Position numbers and translations under genes: made by a program
Shown: positions 45,301 to 56,500 of the stretch, piece after piece
Layout of the letters: every line of letters starts with the position of its first letter
Position numbering within the stretch: position 1 is the first letter of the stretch
DNA from: Yamagishiella unicocca
Lineage: Eukaryota > Chlorophyta > Chlorophyceae > Chlamydomonadales > Volvocaceae
DNA length: 64,000 bases
Direction of reading: 5' to 3'
Assembly: GCA_003116995.1 (NCBI GenBank)
Contig: BDSL01000024.1
Location: 310,001 to 374,000, forward strand
The notes under the pieces: generated by a model
What the model was told of the DNA's origin: nothing
Database searches by the model: none
What the model saw: the letters and a program-made list of their open reading frames with translations, nothing else

Positions 45301-48300
45301 GGCTATGAGAAGAAACCCGTAGGACAGCACTAAAAACATAAAACCGAACGGAATGGTCCACTTGTGGGGGGCTGCGAGGGTGCGCCTGCACGAGATGTAT
45401 TGGATCAAGAGGGAAACCCGGGGGGGAGGCAAACAAACGGCCGCCCTCTCCCCCGCCACACACACATGGCTGGGGTGGCGAAGTGACACGGGTTACACGA
45501 CATAGGTGACAGAGGTAGGAACTCCCACGCGGGGGTGACAGCTGCCGGAGGGCAAGCCCTAACCGCGGGGCGGTGTATAAAAACCGTTTTACGCAACGGG
45601 GCAGGATAGTTGGCGCATGGTCGTCGGACACCAGTTTTGGGGGCGGGGGGCGCCGACACAGAGGCAGCCAGGAGGTGAGGCCAGCCCGTCAGGACGGGCG
45701 AGCGGAACCGCGTGTGAGTGGAACAGCGTACCGGCGTGCTGCTGTATGGTTTAGTCATCTAATTGAGTTCAGGCAGTGTGCGCGGAGGGGACCATGACGG
45801 CTTGGTAGGCCACGCTCGCTCGTTGCGCAAACCACACTATTTGCTGGTCGGGGCTCCAACCCCGCACACGGCCCCTGAGGTTGCCCTTGCACCCCCGCCA
45901 CCTCGCGCGCAAGCACTCACCCCAACCCTCCGCACACGGTCGAACCTCGGGGCACCTCGTGGAGGGCGTACACCGGAGCCCCCGGGGGCGTCCTGCACGG
46001 TGATGACCGGCGCCATTGCCCCTCACCCCCTCACCTTCACGCCCTCACCCTCACCCTCACCCCCTCACCCTCACCCTCACCCCCTCACCCTCACGCCCTC
46101 ACCCCCTCACCTTCACGCCCTCACCCTCACCCTCACGCCCTCACCCTCACCCGCGGGGGGTTCCTCCCACTACGAATCCCTTCTCCGAATCTTCTCACCC
46201 CCCCTCCCACACACACCACCACCCCTTCACCCGCAGAGCGCCAACGTGGGGGACTCGAGCGCCCTGCTGATCAACTTCACGAGGTAGGGCGCGGGTGCAA
46301 GGCAGGACCCCGGGCAGCTGCACGGCGGTCCAGACGCGGCGGGACCCCGGCCCCCCGCCCCCTGGGACTGGTGTCAGCGGGGAGGGGACACCACGTGATG
46401 CCTGCGTCCCCTCTAAAATGTGCACCTTCAAGCATGAGTACCACACGTTTCCTCATCGGTTATCCCATTCAGTACCGACCCACGGCGGGTTTCCCCTCAA
46501 AACCCCCTTCCTGCGCTTGGGTTACTGCCACCCTTGCCCTGGGTTTTCTCACCCCCCCCCCGTGCACTTGGGTTACACGCTAACACCCTGCACCCGCCTC
46601 CACGGCTGCCCCTGCCTGGCTGCCTGCGCAGGGGCACCTGGCTCAAGCTCAGCGAGGACCACCGCATCTCGTCGTCCGTCAGCGAGCGGGAGCGGCTGGC
46701 GCTGCGGGGCCACACTGTACGTACCCGCCTGTACGGCCTTAACATCAGCCGCATGTTGGGGGACAGGTGCGCGCGCGGGGGTGGAGGTGTGGGGGGGAGA
46801 GGAGAAGACCCGGGTCCACGACATAGGAGACGGGGAGGGCAGGAACTAGCCGGCGGCTCATACGTTTCGGACATGCGGTTGGGTGTGCATGCCGGAGAAC
46901 TTGCGTCGACGAGCTATCGGGAAAAGGCGCTCGGGTGGGCTGGGGGGAGGAGGGGGTAAGTTATCTCCGCGGATCCACGGCCGACAAACACACGCTGAGG
47001 GGGTGGCTCGGAGAGAGACCGGGGTTGGAGACAGCGTGGGGGGGGGGCCCGCGGCGGCGGCAGGGCTCCGGGCTGGCCAAACACCCGTCCGCGCACGTCT
47101 GGGGCGTGGTGTTGGACGGTCGCCGCGCACCCATCTCCCAACATGGGCGAAAAGCGCCGCCGCAGCACTCCCACAACACACCGCAACGACGCGGGTTGTG
47201 GGAGGGGGAGCGGAATGCGAACCGGGGCCGGACGCCCTTGACCGACGAGCAAGCCTGACTGACCAATAGCCTGACGAGCTCCATACCCTACCCTGACGAG
47301 CTCCCTCCGCGGGGCCCTATGGTTTCCTGCTTGGATCGCAGGTTCCTGAAGGAGGAGGACCTGGGCTTCCTGGCTGAGCCGTACGTCGGGGTGATCGCAC
47401 ACGTACGTGGGGCAGCCGTGTCCGCTGCCTGCAGGGCGGAGGGGGGTGGCGGCGAGGCCCGGTCACACGGCATGAGAGAGGGAGGGCAGGGTCTAGCCAT
47501 GTGGGGGTGGCGGCAAGGCCCGGTCACACGGCATAGGAAACGGGCGGAAGGGGAGGGGGTGGGAGCGGAGGTGGGAATGGAGCCACCGTACTGTGCCATG
47601 TGTGTGCTGGTACGGGCTGACGGCGGGACGAGTGCGGGCCTGACGAGGATATATGAGGCAACCCTGGCCCTGGCCCTGGCCGCCCCACGGCCGCCCTGGA
47701 CCCCGCCTTCCTCATCACCCCGGGTGAAGGACTCACCAGGGAGCGGCCTTGCCGTGCAGCTGCTAGGCGCTGTCCCGCATGGGACACTACGGACAGTCGT
47801 CCCGAGCCCACTTCCCTTGCACTGTGCTCGTTGCGAAGGCCACCCCTCCCCAGCTCCCGACGCCGCCAGCTCGTTGCGAAGCCCCCCCCCCCGCTGCCCC
47901 TCACCCACCAGGTGGCCCCGGGCGATACAGCGATGCTGGTGGTGGCCAGCGACGGGCTGTGGGACGTGCTGCCGGAGGAGCGAGCCGCCAAGCTGCTGCT
48001 GCAGGTGGGGGTGGAGGTGGGGGTGGAGGTGGGGGTGGAGGTGGGGGTGGAGGTGGGGGTGGAGGTGGCGAGAAGATGTGGGTGGGGCTGGTGCTGCAGG
48101 TGCGTGGGAGGGTAATGAGAGGAAACCCATGGGTCGGCACTGAAGATTGGAACCGATTAGGAGACGTTTGATGCACAGGTTTGGAGTTGCATGTTGGAGA
48201 ACTGTGTGGGGGTGGGTGGGAAACACGTGGTTGCTGTATGCGACGAAGAAGGTGGGGTGGGGTTTGGCGGTGTGCAGCACGTGCTAGCGATCCACTCCCG

Positions 48301-49005
48301 TATGTCCAATAAATACTCATGGAGATCAAGTCGGGGCGGACCCCTAGGGAGCCACACAAGCATGCACTGCTGCTGCCAGTACCCACCACGTCCTGTCCCC
48401 TCCCTCCATGCCCCGGCCCCCCTCCCGCCACCACCCGGGTCTTCCACGCAACCCCCCCTGCGACCCCCCGCCCCCGCCCCCTCCCCCACCCGGGTTTCCC
48501 TCGAATCCCCCGCCCCCGCCCTTTACTCGCCACCCTTCACTCACCCTCTCTCGCCCTCCCCCCTCCCCCCTTCCCCTTATACCCCCCCCATTCATAACCC
48601 ACCCACCCCCTCCCATTTATAACCCCCCCTCCCCCTTCCCTCCGCGCCGCGCCCGCCTTCCCCACGCCCGCCTTCCCCACGCCCGCCTTCCCCACGCCCG
48701 CCTCCCCCACGCAACCGCATCAGGAAGCTGCCAAGTCGGCGGCCTCGCACAGGCCTGGCGGCGGAACGCTTTCGCACGCGCACTACGGCACGGTGGCGAC
48801 GGGAGCCGCCCAAGCCGGCGCGGCGGCGGCCCGCAGCGCCTCCGGCCGCCGCCTGTCTGCCCCCGACGGCCCCCCGCTGGGCTGCCAGGCGGTCTGCGAC
48901 CTGCTGCTCACCCAGGCGCTTGTGCTGCGGTCCAAGGACGACATCACCGTCAGCGTGATGGAGATGGGGCCGCACCTGAGCCGCCGCCGCACCCCGGCAG
49001 CGTGA
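39309..49005 (+). CDS. kinase-associated protein phosphatase (KAPP)-like: anchor, FHA, PP2C
   Basis: A PP2C Ser/Thr phosphatase expected to bind phospho-Thr on kinases through its FHA domain. Exons: 39309-39422, 39480-40286, 40751-40858, 41214-41406, 42854-42993, 43678-43800, 43969-44445, 45066-45170, 46237-46283, 46632-46766, 47342-47402, 47912-48004, 48724-49005; phases agree, 894 residues (Arabidopsis KAPP is about 580). Residues 9-25 are a signal anchor. FHA spans about 282-390, with IGRLPDSSLQIL, SGRHASVRW and GSLNGT. The GEPIG...GDVVLLGSVSRLKVEL end is specific to KAPP. PP2C motifs are DGH (from D489), EEGCTATVV, NVGDSS, LSEDHR, NISRMLGDRF, ASDGLWDVL (D784) and KDDITV. The first reads DGHHG, not the usual DGHGG, and the last has DD where many have DN. 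An acidic/Pro insert (about 510-650) interrupts the PP2C domain. Intron 1 is only 57 bp; an acceptor 18 bp later is also possible. Confidence 0.88.
40610..40671 (-). repeat. family B dispersed short repeat
   Basis: This is the reverse orientation of the TTGGCGCATGGTCG core: CGACCATGCGCCAGCTATCC then TGTCCCGTCGCG. It lies in KAPP intron 2. Confidence 0.7.
40985..41076. repeat. GCCCGCTCGCCGCCT 15-bp tandem repeat
   Basis: About six units lie in KAPP intron 3, followed by the pyrimidine-rich tract before the exon 4 acceptor. Confidence 0.8.
41441..41503 (+). repeat. family A dispersed short repeat
   Basis: ACCCGCGAATCCACGGCCGA then CAAACCAAGGCGGTGAAG. It lies in KAPP intron 4, 35 bp from the exon 4 donor. 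Confidence 0.75.
41607..41690 (+). repeat. family B dispersed short repeat joined to a family C end
   Basis: GGACAGGATGGTTGGCGCAT then GGTCGTCGGACGCC. The GTGCATGCTGGAGCACTG end otherwise belongs to family C. It lies in KAPP intron 4. Confidence 0.65.
42275..42420. repeat. 36-bp tandem repeat, ~4 units
   Basis: Units contain AAGCTACCCCCGGCACCC and TCGCCCGCTGCCC. They lie in KAPP intron 4 and are nearly identical. Confidence 0.9.
42578..42630 (-). repeat. family A dispersed short repeat (divergent)
   Basis: On the minus strand it reads AAGGATAATCCGTGAATCCA, then a CG spacer and ATGAAGGTGG. It is closest to the copy at 44503. It lies in KAPP intron 4, directly before the 28-bp array. Confidence 0.6.
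42625..42842. repeat. 28-bp tandem repeat, ~8 units, pyrimidine-rich
   Basis: Units contain TTCACCCACACCCACATCC and AAGATCC. The array ends 10 bp before the KAPP exon 5 acceptor and therefore supplies its pyrimidine tract. Confidence 0.9.
43808..43845 (+). repeat. family C dispersed short repeat (fragment)
   Basis: GTTCGAGGGAAACCCGTGGA then TGTCCGAG. It matches 28158 and lies in the 168-bp KAPP intron 6. Confidence 0.65.
44503..44562 (+). repeat. family A dispersed short repeat
   Basis: AATCCGCGAATCCACGGGCG then ACAAGCCAAGGGCGGTGAAG. It lies in KAPP intron 7. Confidence 0.75.
44590..45005. repeat. GAAGGAAGCAGCAGC 15-bp tandem repeat, ~25 units
   Basis: Most of KAPP intron 7 is this array. 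It is open on the plus strand as a Glu-Gly-Ser-Ser-Ser repeat with a short Glu-Asp-Asp variant block. Clean splice sites at 44445 and 45066 and the PP2C alignment place it in an intron. Confidence 0.85.
45570..45650 (+). repeat. family B dispersed short repeat
   Basis: TATAAAAACCGTTTTACGCA then ACGGGGCAGGATAGTTGGCG. This is the most complete copy and lies in KAPP intron 8. Confidence 0.75.
46020..46155. repeat. CCCTCACCCTCAC pyrimidine repeat
   Basis: Irregular CCCTCAC/CACGCCCTCA units lie in KAPP intron 8, some 80 bp before the exon 9 acceptor. Confidence 0.85.
46803..46850 (+). repeat. family D dispersed short repeat
   Basis: GAAGACCCGGGTCCACGACA then TAGGAGACGG. It lies in KAPP intron 10. 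Confidence 0.6.
46948..46990 (+). repeat. family A dispersed short repeat
   Basis: TCCGCGGATCCACGGCCGAC then AAACAC. It lies in KAPP intron 10. Confidence 0.65.
47455..47550 (+). repeat. family D dispersed short repeat, two tandem copies
   Basis: GGCAAGGCCCGGTCACACGG then CATAGGAAACGGG, with a near-copy 60 bp upstream. It lies in KAPP intron 11. Confidence 0.65.
48005..48068 (+). repeat. 12-bp tandem repeat copying the KAPP exon 12 donor
   Basis: The real donor CAG|GTGGGG opens a run of five GTGGGGGTGGAG units, so each unit repeats a GAG|GTGGGG donor. The unit is four codons and open (Val-Gly-Val-Glu), so use of any later donor stays in frame. Confidence 0.85.
48108..48222 (+). repeat. family C dispersed short repeat
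   Basis: GAGAGGAAACCCATGGGTCG, an ACGTTTGATGCACAG block and GTTGCATGTTGGAGAACTG. It lies in KAPP intron 12. Confidence 0.65.
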
Positions 49006-50200
49006 TGCGCGGTATAGTCGTCCGTCCCGGCTTTAGGGAGCCGAGGGTCCGGGGAGGGGCGTTGTAGAGCGGCGGAGCCGTCGCAGGCGCGGCAGGGTAG
49101 GGTAGGGAGGGACGGTGGTGGCTGACTTGGAAGCGAGGGTCCAGGGAGGGACGGTGGTGGCGCGGTAGGCGGCGGCGGGCGCCTGGAGGCGCGGGGAGGA
49201 TGGCACGGAGGCGCGCGGCAGCGCAGGTGCCGAGTGTGTCATTTTTGTGTGTCGTTGGATGAGCGGGCATGAAGACCCTACCCTGCGGGGCGGTGTGTGA
49301 TGTGGATGGGGCAGGTGCGCCCGTGTGTGTTTTGGTCTACACGCGGTGTCGGTGTGGTCCGTCCGAGGGTGGCAGGCGCAGGGTCGGCTGTGTGGGGTGA
49401 GCGTCGTACAGTCCGCGTCGTACAGTCCGCGTCGTACAGTCCGTGTGTCGATAGCAGCTCCTGCACAGTCGGTAGTGGGCTGCACGCGCACGTTGGTGAG
49501 GCGGCGCCTGCACAGTCGGTTTGGGTCCGTTGCGTTGGGGCCTCCGCACGTTGTGCCCCGGTGCTGCAGACGGCGGTATGTCGAAGGCCCCCTGAGTGGA
49601 AGGGGCGATGTGAGCGGAAGGGGCGATGTGTGCGGAAGGCGGTGTTGTCCAGCTGCTGGCGGGTGGGCGGTGCGGCGCTCTGACGTCCGGTTCCGGCAGC
49701 GCACGCGGAGCAGGCGGCAGGATTGGGACGCTAGGGGCGCAGACGGGCCTGGCTGGGCCGAGCGAGCCATGCCGACGCCGCCTGAGCCGCCGGTTCGGTT
49801 GGTTGTTGCAGTGTATCGGGCGATGCATGTGGGGTGGCAAGTCGGGGGCGCATTCCCTTGCGGAGCAAGGTGCTCGGGGCCTGCTGCAGCTGCTGCTGCT
49901 TTCTGGCGCGTCTTTAGCTCTGTGGAGTCAAATAATGTGTGTGTGTGTGTGTGCGAAGAGAGACGAGCACGGATGGGGCTTTCCTTGCTTATCGCATGGC
50001 GCGGATCATGATGCCGGCCACGCCTCTTAGGCCGTTGAGGAAAGGAGGGTGCAAAGGACAGCTGGGACGGCCAGTAAGCTACGCGGGATGAGCGTGTCTG
50101 CCCTCAGCCTCGTTTAGGGTTTATCGGGTCGGGTCGGTTGCCCTCATATGGCGGACGGACCGCGTTGCCGTGTAGACCGTAGCAGGCCAGGTCGCGCGGT
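49006..50200. other. 3' UTR and downstream flank of KAPP; no gene recognised
   Basis: GC-rich DNA has short local repeats (GTCGTACAGTCCGC x3 at 49403-49444; GGAAGGGGCGATGTG x2 at about 49600) and a GT run near 49935. No exon chain is seen. No TGTAA motif was found in the first kilobase. Confidence 0.45.
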
Positions 50201-53200
50201 GAAAGCTGCTGCGGGTGTTTCACTGGGGCGGGGTAAGGTCGTTACCGTACGTTATGTACGGTGCAGTACCAAATCATAGAAGGGTGATACGTTGCAATGT
50301 ACGGTTAGCGTGGTTCCGGAGCGCGCACGTGTTGCTGCCAGCACGGTACGGACGGGAGCGGGCGGACGGGACGGGGACCCGCAGGCAGGACGGGGGCGGG
50401 CAGGACGCCCCGGGTGCTGATATGGAGGCCGGCGGATGCAGCGAAACCCAGCTGCTGGAGGGTTGTGGCGTCGTACCACGGTGCGCGTCTGTGTGTGCGC
50501 GTGTGTGTGCGTGTGTGTGTGTGTGTGTGTGTGCATGTTGTGCGTGTGTCTGTTTGTGTGTGTATCAAAAACTTGGTGAGACAGCTGGTCGGGTGGCCTC
50601 CCACGCCTGCACGGCTCAGATGTAGTACCAGTAGTTGCGGACGATATCGGCAGGCTCGTGGCTCCCTCCTTTGGATCACATCATGCATACGCCCGTCCGA
50701 CAGGCCTCTGTCCCACCACATGCATCACGTATAACGGCGGAAGCGAGAAACCGTGCATACGGGATTCAGGAGGAAAAACAAATTCATTGATTGCGGCCCT
50801 GAAGGCGGGACGGGATTCCGTTCTGGATGGAGCCCTGAAGGGGGGTGGGGGCGGGCCCATACAGCTGGCTGGCACTGCATGGCGTCTCATGCCACATGTA
50901 TCTTCCCAGAGAGGAAGAGCCCGGAGGCCTTCACGCGAACGAGCGCACAGCCCAGGGCACAACGGCTCTGGTAAGCCTCTTACTGCACACAGGAGATGCG
51001 GCAGCATGGAAATTGGCAGTTAAGCCGGTTGCGCATAGTGGGACACTTGGGCGGGGTCAGTGCTCCAGGTCCATAAGCGCACACATGCCCATAGCTGCTG
51101 CTCGTGTTGCCCTTGAACCGCTCTGTACGACACGTGTTTACGACATCCATGGATTTATCGCAATGGCACTGGCACATCTGGGCACATGCAACTGTCGTGC
51201 CCCCCATTCGCGGATTTATTTTATAACCCCAAGTCCCGTGCTTTTCCCGTGGGCTCGTTCCTCAGCATGGTCCCCGAGCACAGCTGTCGTCAGGTTCCTA
51301 AATGCACCTAGTGCGGGTGGGCCAGCAGACCGGATGCTAGTCGGCACAGGTCTGCAACCACTCCTGCGCTGGCTTGGCGCGTTGTTGGATACTGGGATGC
51401 CAGTTTCTGAGGCTACCGGTATCGGGGCTGCCGGCATACCAAGCCACTGCTCCCTGAAGGCCCAGAGCCAGAGGCGACAGTGAGCGAACCGCGATTAAGG
51501 CTTGACTGTGATACTGGATGTCGCTGACATTGGACACCATACCTGACATTGTATAATCACGCGTGTCCCGAGTAAAGTATTTAAGGGTAGTTGACGATGT
51601 GTGTAAGCCGAATGCGGACACGCAGACGACAGGAGGTATGTGAACATAGATTACTTCATTGGGGAAGGCCGAAAGGCCTTGCAAAGATTGAAATATGCGC
51701 CTCCGTGAGCAGCACTCGCTGATCTCTTTAGTAAAAGGCGAAAGAGATATGAGAATCGTGAGCTGCCCAGCGCTTGATAGAGGAGGGTTGCTCCCAAGAT
51801 GCAATTGTAAACTATAAAGTCTTTGTGCTCAGGACAACGATGGTGGGTCAGCTGGAGGGACTTCATTACGTTCCGCCAGCCCTGTGTGGGCGTGCACTTA
51901 GTAACGCCCTTTTGTAATATGTGTAGGAGCCCTCCACATACAGATGGTGCTGCGTGTTTATGCGGATTGCAAGTGTCAGGTCTGCATAACCATGCTGGTG
52001 AATCGCTTCTCCTTTTTCCCACCATTCACAACTACCTACACACCATGTTACTCCATTCGCGCTTCCGTGGATGCCGTTTAGCCTGCGATTGCGAGACCTT
52101 AGGGTGACGATTGAAGAAGTGTGTTGCTGTCTGACACTTTTTCCCCAAAGCGATTGCCTCGAGTTTTTTCGTCGGAGGTTTTCCGCCAGTTCCGGAACAG
52201 TTGGCTGTCGCGTGCTGTCGTAACAATGCATGAAGTATCATCGCCCGCCTTCCTGAGCGATGACAGATTGTGCCGTTGATATAGGCAGCCTTCGCGAGGC
52301 AGATACCAAGCAACCAAGCGCGTGCGCACTTGCGCTGCCTTACAGTCATACTGAGTCATACATCGTCATACGGCCACCTTGACCCGAGTTGCAACAGCGT
52401 CCACAGATCGCGATCCTCTGCTATTCGTGGTGTCACGTTACCCAATCGCGCGCGATGACTACTGCCCCCCATATCAGTAAGATCGTACAATAACGCCCGC
52501 GCTAGCTGTAACATCTCATCAGTTAACTAGCCGACCAACGCTGGTGCGGTACGCGCTTGTTCACCAACTTGCAAAACCGAAAATCACTAACGCCAACATG
52601 AATCGTACGCCTTCGCCCGCTGCGCGCAGTATTGCCACCGCCCCTACCACCATGCCAAAATAGATGCTGCTCGCAGTATTGCCACCGCCCCTACGACCAT
52701 GCCAAAATAGATATGTCGTCAGATGCCTTTGTGTAGCGACTAGTTGGCAGCATGTGCATGCCACCCGACAAGCGTGCCGTGCCAGCTATATCGCCTATAT
52801 CGCCTATGTCTCTTATCAGCTCCACGTGTCAGATTGCGCCTCGGGCTGTTGGTACAACCTAATGTCACAGGCAGTTCAAACCCAATACAGGCGCACGGTC
52901 AGCAATGCACGCCAACAAATAAGCAACACGAACACGAGACACCCCACCAAGTAAGAGGCCGTTCCCAAGCCACCCGTCACCGATCACTCGCCATACAACC
53001 GTACGATGGCCAAGCATCCGCCCGTCACGGGCGCCGCATCCGCCCGTCACGGGCGCCGCATCCGCCCGTCACGGGCGCCGCATCCGCCCATAGCGAGTGT
53101 TCCTAAATAAAGTTAGCCACCAAATCCGATGACAACGACGCAAGAGCAGTCCATAACACCCCTCCCCCTCCCCCCTCTACAACACCCTCTCCCTGCCCCC

Positions 53201-53561
53201 TGCTGAGCAGCGCGACGTCGACGTCCCCAAGCCACCCGCCCCCACCCCCTCATTCGCACATCCCCTCACCAGCTTCCGCCATTCTGCCCTTCGCCCGCAC
53301 CCCCCTCCCTCCCTCCTCGCCTCCTCCCACCCGAACCGTCTGTCCTAAACGGCTTTTCTTTCGTAAACGGGTCTTCCGTGCAATCCTCCCTCCCCAACCT
53401 TTGTCCAGTCGGTTTTGTGCCGACCCACGTGTCTTCTCACCCCCTCCCGCCCTCCACGTGCCCCACCCGCGGAACCCCCACCTCCACGTGCCCCACCCGC
53501 GGACCCCCCACCTCTCAATAATCCCACCCCCCACGGGGTTCGTTCCCCTCCACCGCCCTCC
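50201..53561. other. intergenic; no gene recognised
   Basis: A GT/CACA run lies near 50480-50560. Between about 51000 and 52800 the DNA is less GC-rich, with unassigned frames on the minus strand (51337-52025). A 22-bp repeat (CGCCCGTCACGGGCGCCGCA, four copies, 53020-53095) holds a CCCGTCACGGG near-palindrome. TTACA at 52340-52344 (TGTAA on the minus strand) could end the glycosyltransferase transcript, but it is 1.2 kb past the stop. Confidence 0.45.
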
Positions 53562-56500
53562 TCACAGCCCCCGCCGCCGCCGCTGCTGACGTCGCACCGT
53601 CTCGACCCGGGACTGCTCCTTTGGAGTGGATCCGCCGCTGGATGCCCCCACGGCGACGCCCATGCTGCGCGCCAGCGCACGGATTGCGATTTCATGCGCG
53701 CGCAGCACCTGCTGCACCCCCGTGAAGCGAATCAGCAGCCGGTCCCGCACCAGCAGCTCCTTGACTCGCTGGACGTCCGTGTACACCTTGCAGCCCTGAG
53801 GGGGGGGCCGAGAAGACCCGGTTACACGACATGCCCCCGGGGGGGGGAGAAGACCCGTTTAAACGACATGGCCCCAGGGGGGGAGAAGACCCGGTTAAAC
53901 GACATAGGAAACGGACAAGTGTCGGGGGGGTTGCCGACAAGACCCGGTCACACGACATTGGAAACGGAGGGCAGAAACGGGTGAGGGGAGGGGGCGGTCG
54001 AGGGGTGTGCCAGTGGGAGGTGGAGTGGAAACCCATGATCCGGCAGAAAAGGAAAACATAAGAATTTTGCGGGTGGTGGCGGTGGTGGTGACGGTGGTGG
54101 TGGTGGCGGTGCTGGCCGGGAGCTGGGTTTGGATAGGGGCGGCAGGGCGATAGGCTTTTGCTTGTGGCAAGGCTTCAGTTGTGCATGCCCTCCTGACTGA
54201 CTGACTGACAAGGGAACAACCTCCCCACCTTCCCACCCCCGACCCCCCCGCCTCTTTTCTGTACCCCACCCCCCGCCTCGCGAGCTCGCCCAGCAGCGCG
54301 GCCTCTGCGGCCTCAGGCAGACGCGCCCTACCGCCAGTCCACCCAAGACCCCCGGGGCCGGTCCCCTGAATCCACCCTGCGCTCAGCATCGCCGCCTTGC
54401 CCCGAAATCACGACCATAAAGACCCAACGACCATAACGAACGCCGCTCCCATGGTTCAGCGCGCGCTGCCATTGGGGACGGGGACGGGCCTTGACACTGC
54501 CCGCCCGCCACTCACGTTGCCGTCCTTCCGTACAGCGCCCTCGCTGAAGAGCGAGTTGATGACCCAGTAGTCGCGGGCCGCGTCCTCGCCCCGGGCGGCC
54601 GCCATGTAAGCATCCAGGTCGAAGCCCAGGCAGAAACACTCATTGACCTGGGGGTCGGGAAAAAGGGGGCCGAAGGGGGAGGTGCAAAAAGACCCGGCTA
54701 CTCGACGGGGGGTGGGCGGGTGATGAGAGGAAACCCATAGGCCGGCGCTTGAGATATGCGTAAACCCGGAGAGAAGAAGCGCGCGGGGGATGATGGTGCT
54801 GAGGCTCGTCAGGCGGATGGGCATGTTGTGCGGGGCAGCACAAAAACCGGTTACACGACATGGGGGCGGTGCGCTGGAGGGGCCATGAGGTGGTCGGGGT
54901 CCGGGGGGTGGGTTTATAAGAGGATCCGCCGGTCGGGGGCGTCCGGGAGGTGGGGATGGCCGCGGGGAGGGAGGCGCGATGTCGGTTGGAGGGGCGGCCG
55001 GCCACGCCACGCCACGTCACTCCACATCACATCACGCGCGCCGTACGTTCGCGCACCTTTGTCCGGTTGTTTGCCTTGGCCGCCTCGCGGTATACCTTGG
55101 GGCAGGAGCTGCGCGCCTTGCCAATGAGGTCGTGCCAGCTGGCGTAGGAGATGTGCAGCAGCGTGAGCTTGGAGGTCACGGACTTGAAGTCGCCCTCGGG
55201 GTTGTTAGTGGGGTCCTTCCAGCTGGGTCCAGGGAGGGTGGGGGAGGGGAGAGGGGGAGAACTCGGTGAAGATCCAGACAGGGTTGGGTTCTAGGGTCCT
55301 AGCCAGATGAATGTGTCGACATTTGACATGGATTGACATGGATTGACATCGGACATCGATTGGGGGCAGTGCTTTGTGGGTTGGATGGGGGCGGGGACGA
55401 GTGGTCGGGGTTTCGGAGAGTGTCGCGGAAGAGGAGGGGGAAACGGAAACCCGCACACGAACCCGCCCGCCACCGCCAGATACACAAAAACACACACACG
55501 CAATAGCCTCACGCGTCGGCCCTGGGCCCAAGGAACTCGTGTGGCCCCCACATGTGGACGTGGGCCTTATCCGCGCGTACGACGGATTTGCCGTTGTGGT
55601 ACACCTGCGTACGCGGCGAGGCAGGTAACCCCAGGGGAACGACGTAGATGAAAGATAGAACCTAGATACTTGAGTGCGGGCGCGCCGTGTGTTTCTTGGT
55701 TTTGGGGGGGGGCGTACAACAGAATCCGCGAATCCACGGCCCCGGGGGAGGTGGGGTAAGTCGAGCAGAGAGCAAGCCATGAAGGGGGGTTGCAGGGAGA
55801 GGCGCAGCCCCTCTCCCCTACCCCCCCCCGCTAGGGGTTTACTCGCGTGCCGATACGGGCTGCTGCTGCTGCGCTGCTGCGACCCGCTGATGGCCCCACC
55901 CACATGACGGCCCGCCCGCCCACCCACATACCCGAAAGCCCTGGAACCCCAAAACCCTCAACCCCCCCAAACCAAAACCCCCAAAGCCGAGCCCCCCCAC
56001 CCCCCCACCTGGTAAAAAGCATCGTGTGTTCCCAGCCGGAATTGCCACTGGATGTCACCCGCCCTGTTCGGCAGCGTCGCATCATGCGTCCTGCAGGGGA
56101 CGCGGGGGGGAGGGCCCGCGTCGCGGGCCCACGTTGGCGGAGGTAAAACCCTAAAACCCTGGTACACAAAGCCCTAAAGCTAAAGATGTGTACGGCGCTC
56201 GGATACGCGCCGCGTATCCGGAAGGCGCCCGCAGCCCGCCTGCGGCTCGTCCCGGTTTCGATTCGCGATTTGGGTCCGGTCCACTGATTCGGTTCATTGG
56301 TTTCCCTCTTTCTTCCCGCCCCGGTGTTTTTCGGTCGCCACGGTTTTCCTCCCCACCTCTTCCCGGCGGCCCCTCCCCCCCGGCGAGGGGCCTGGCCGCA
56401 GCCACTCACTTGAACAGCGTCACCTCCTCGTACTTGTTCTGGATCTCGAACGACTCAATCAGCGCCTCGTGGTTGTGCATCTTGAGCGCGGCGGCCCAGC

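Noticed and set aside
50845..52359. Frames of 90-212 codons in the 49-53.5 kb gap
   Set aside because: No domain, no linked exons and ordinary composition for chance frames; left unannotated.
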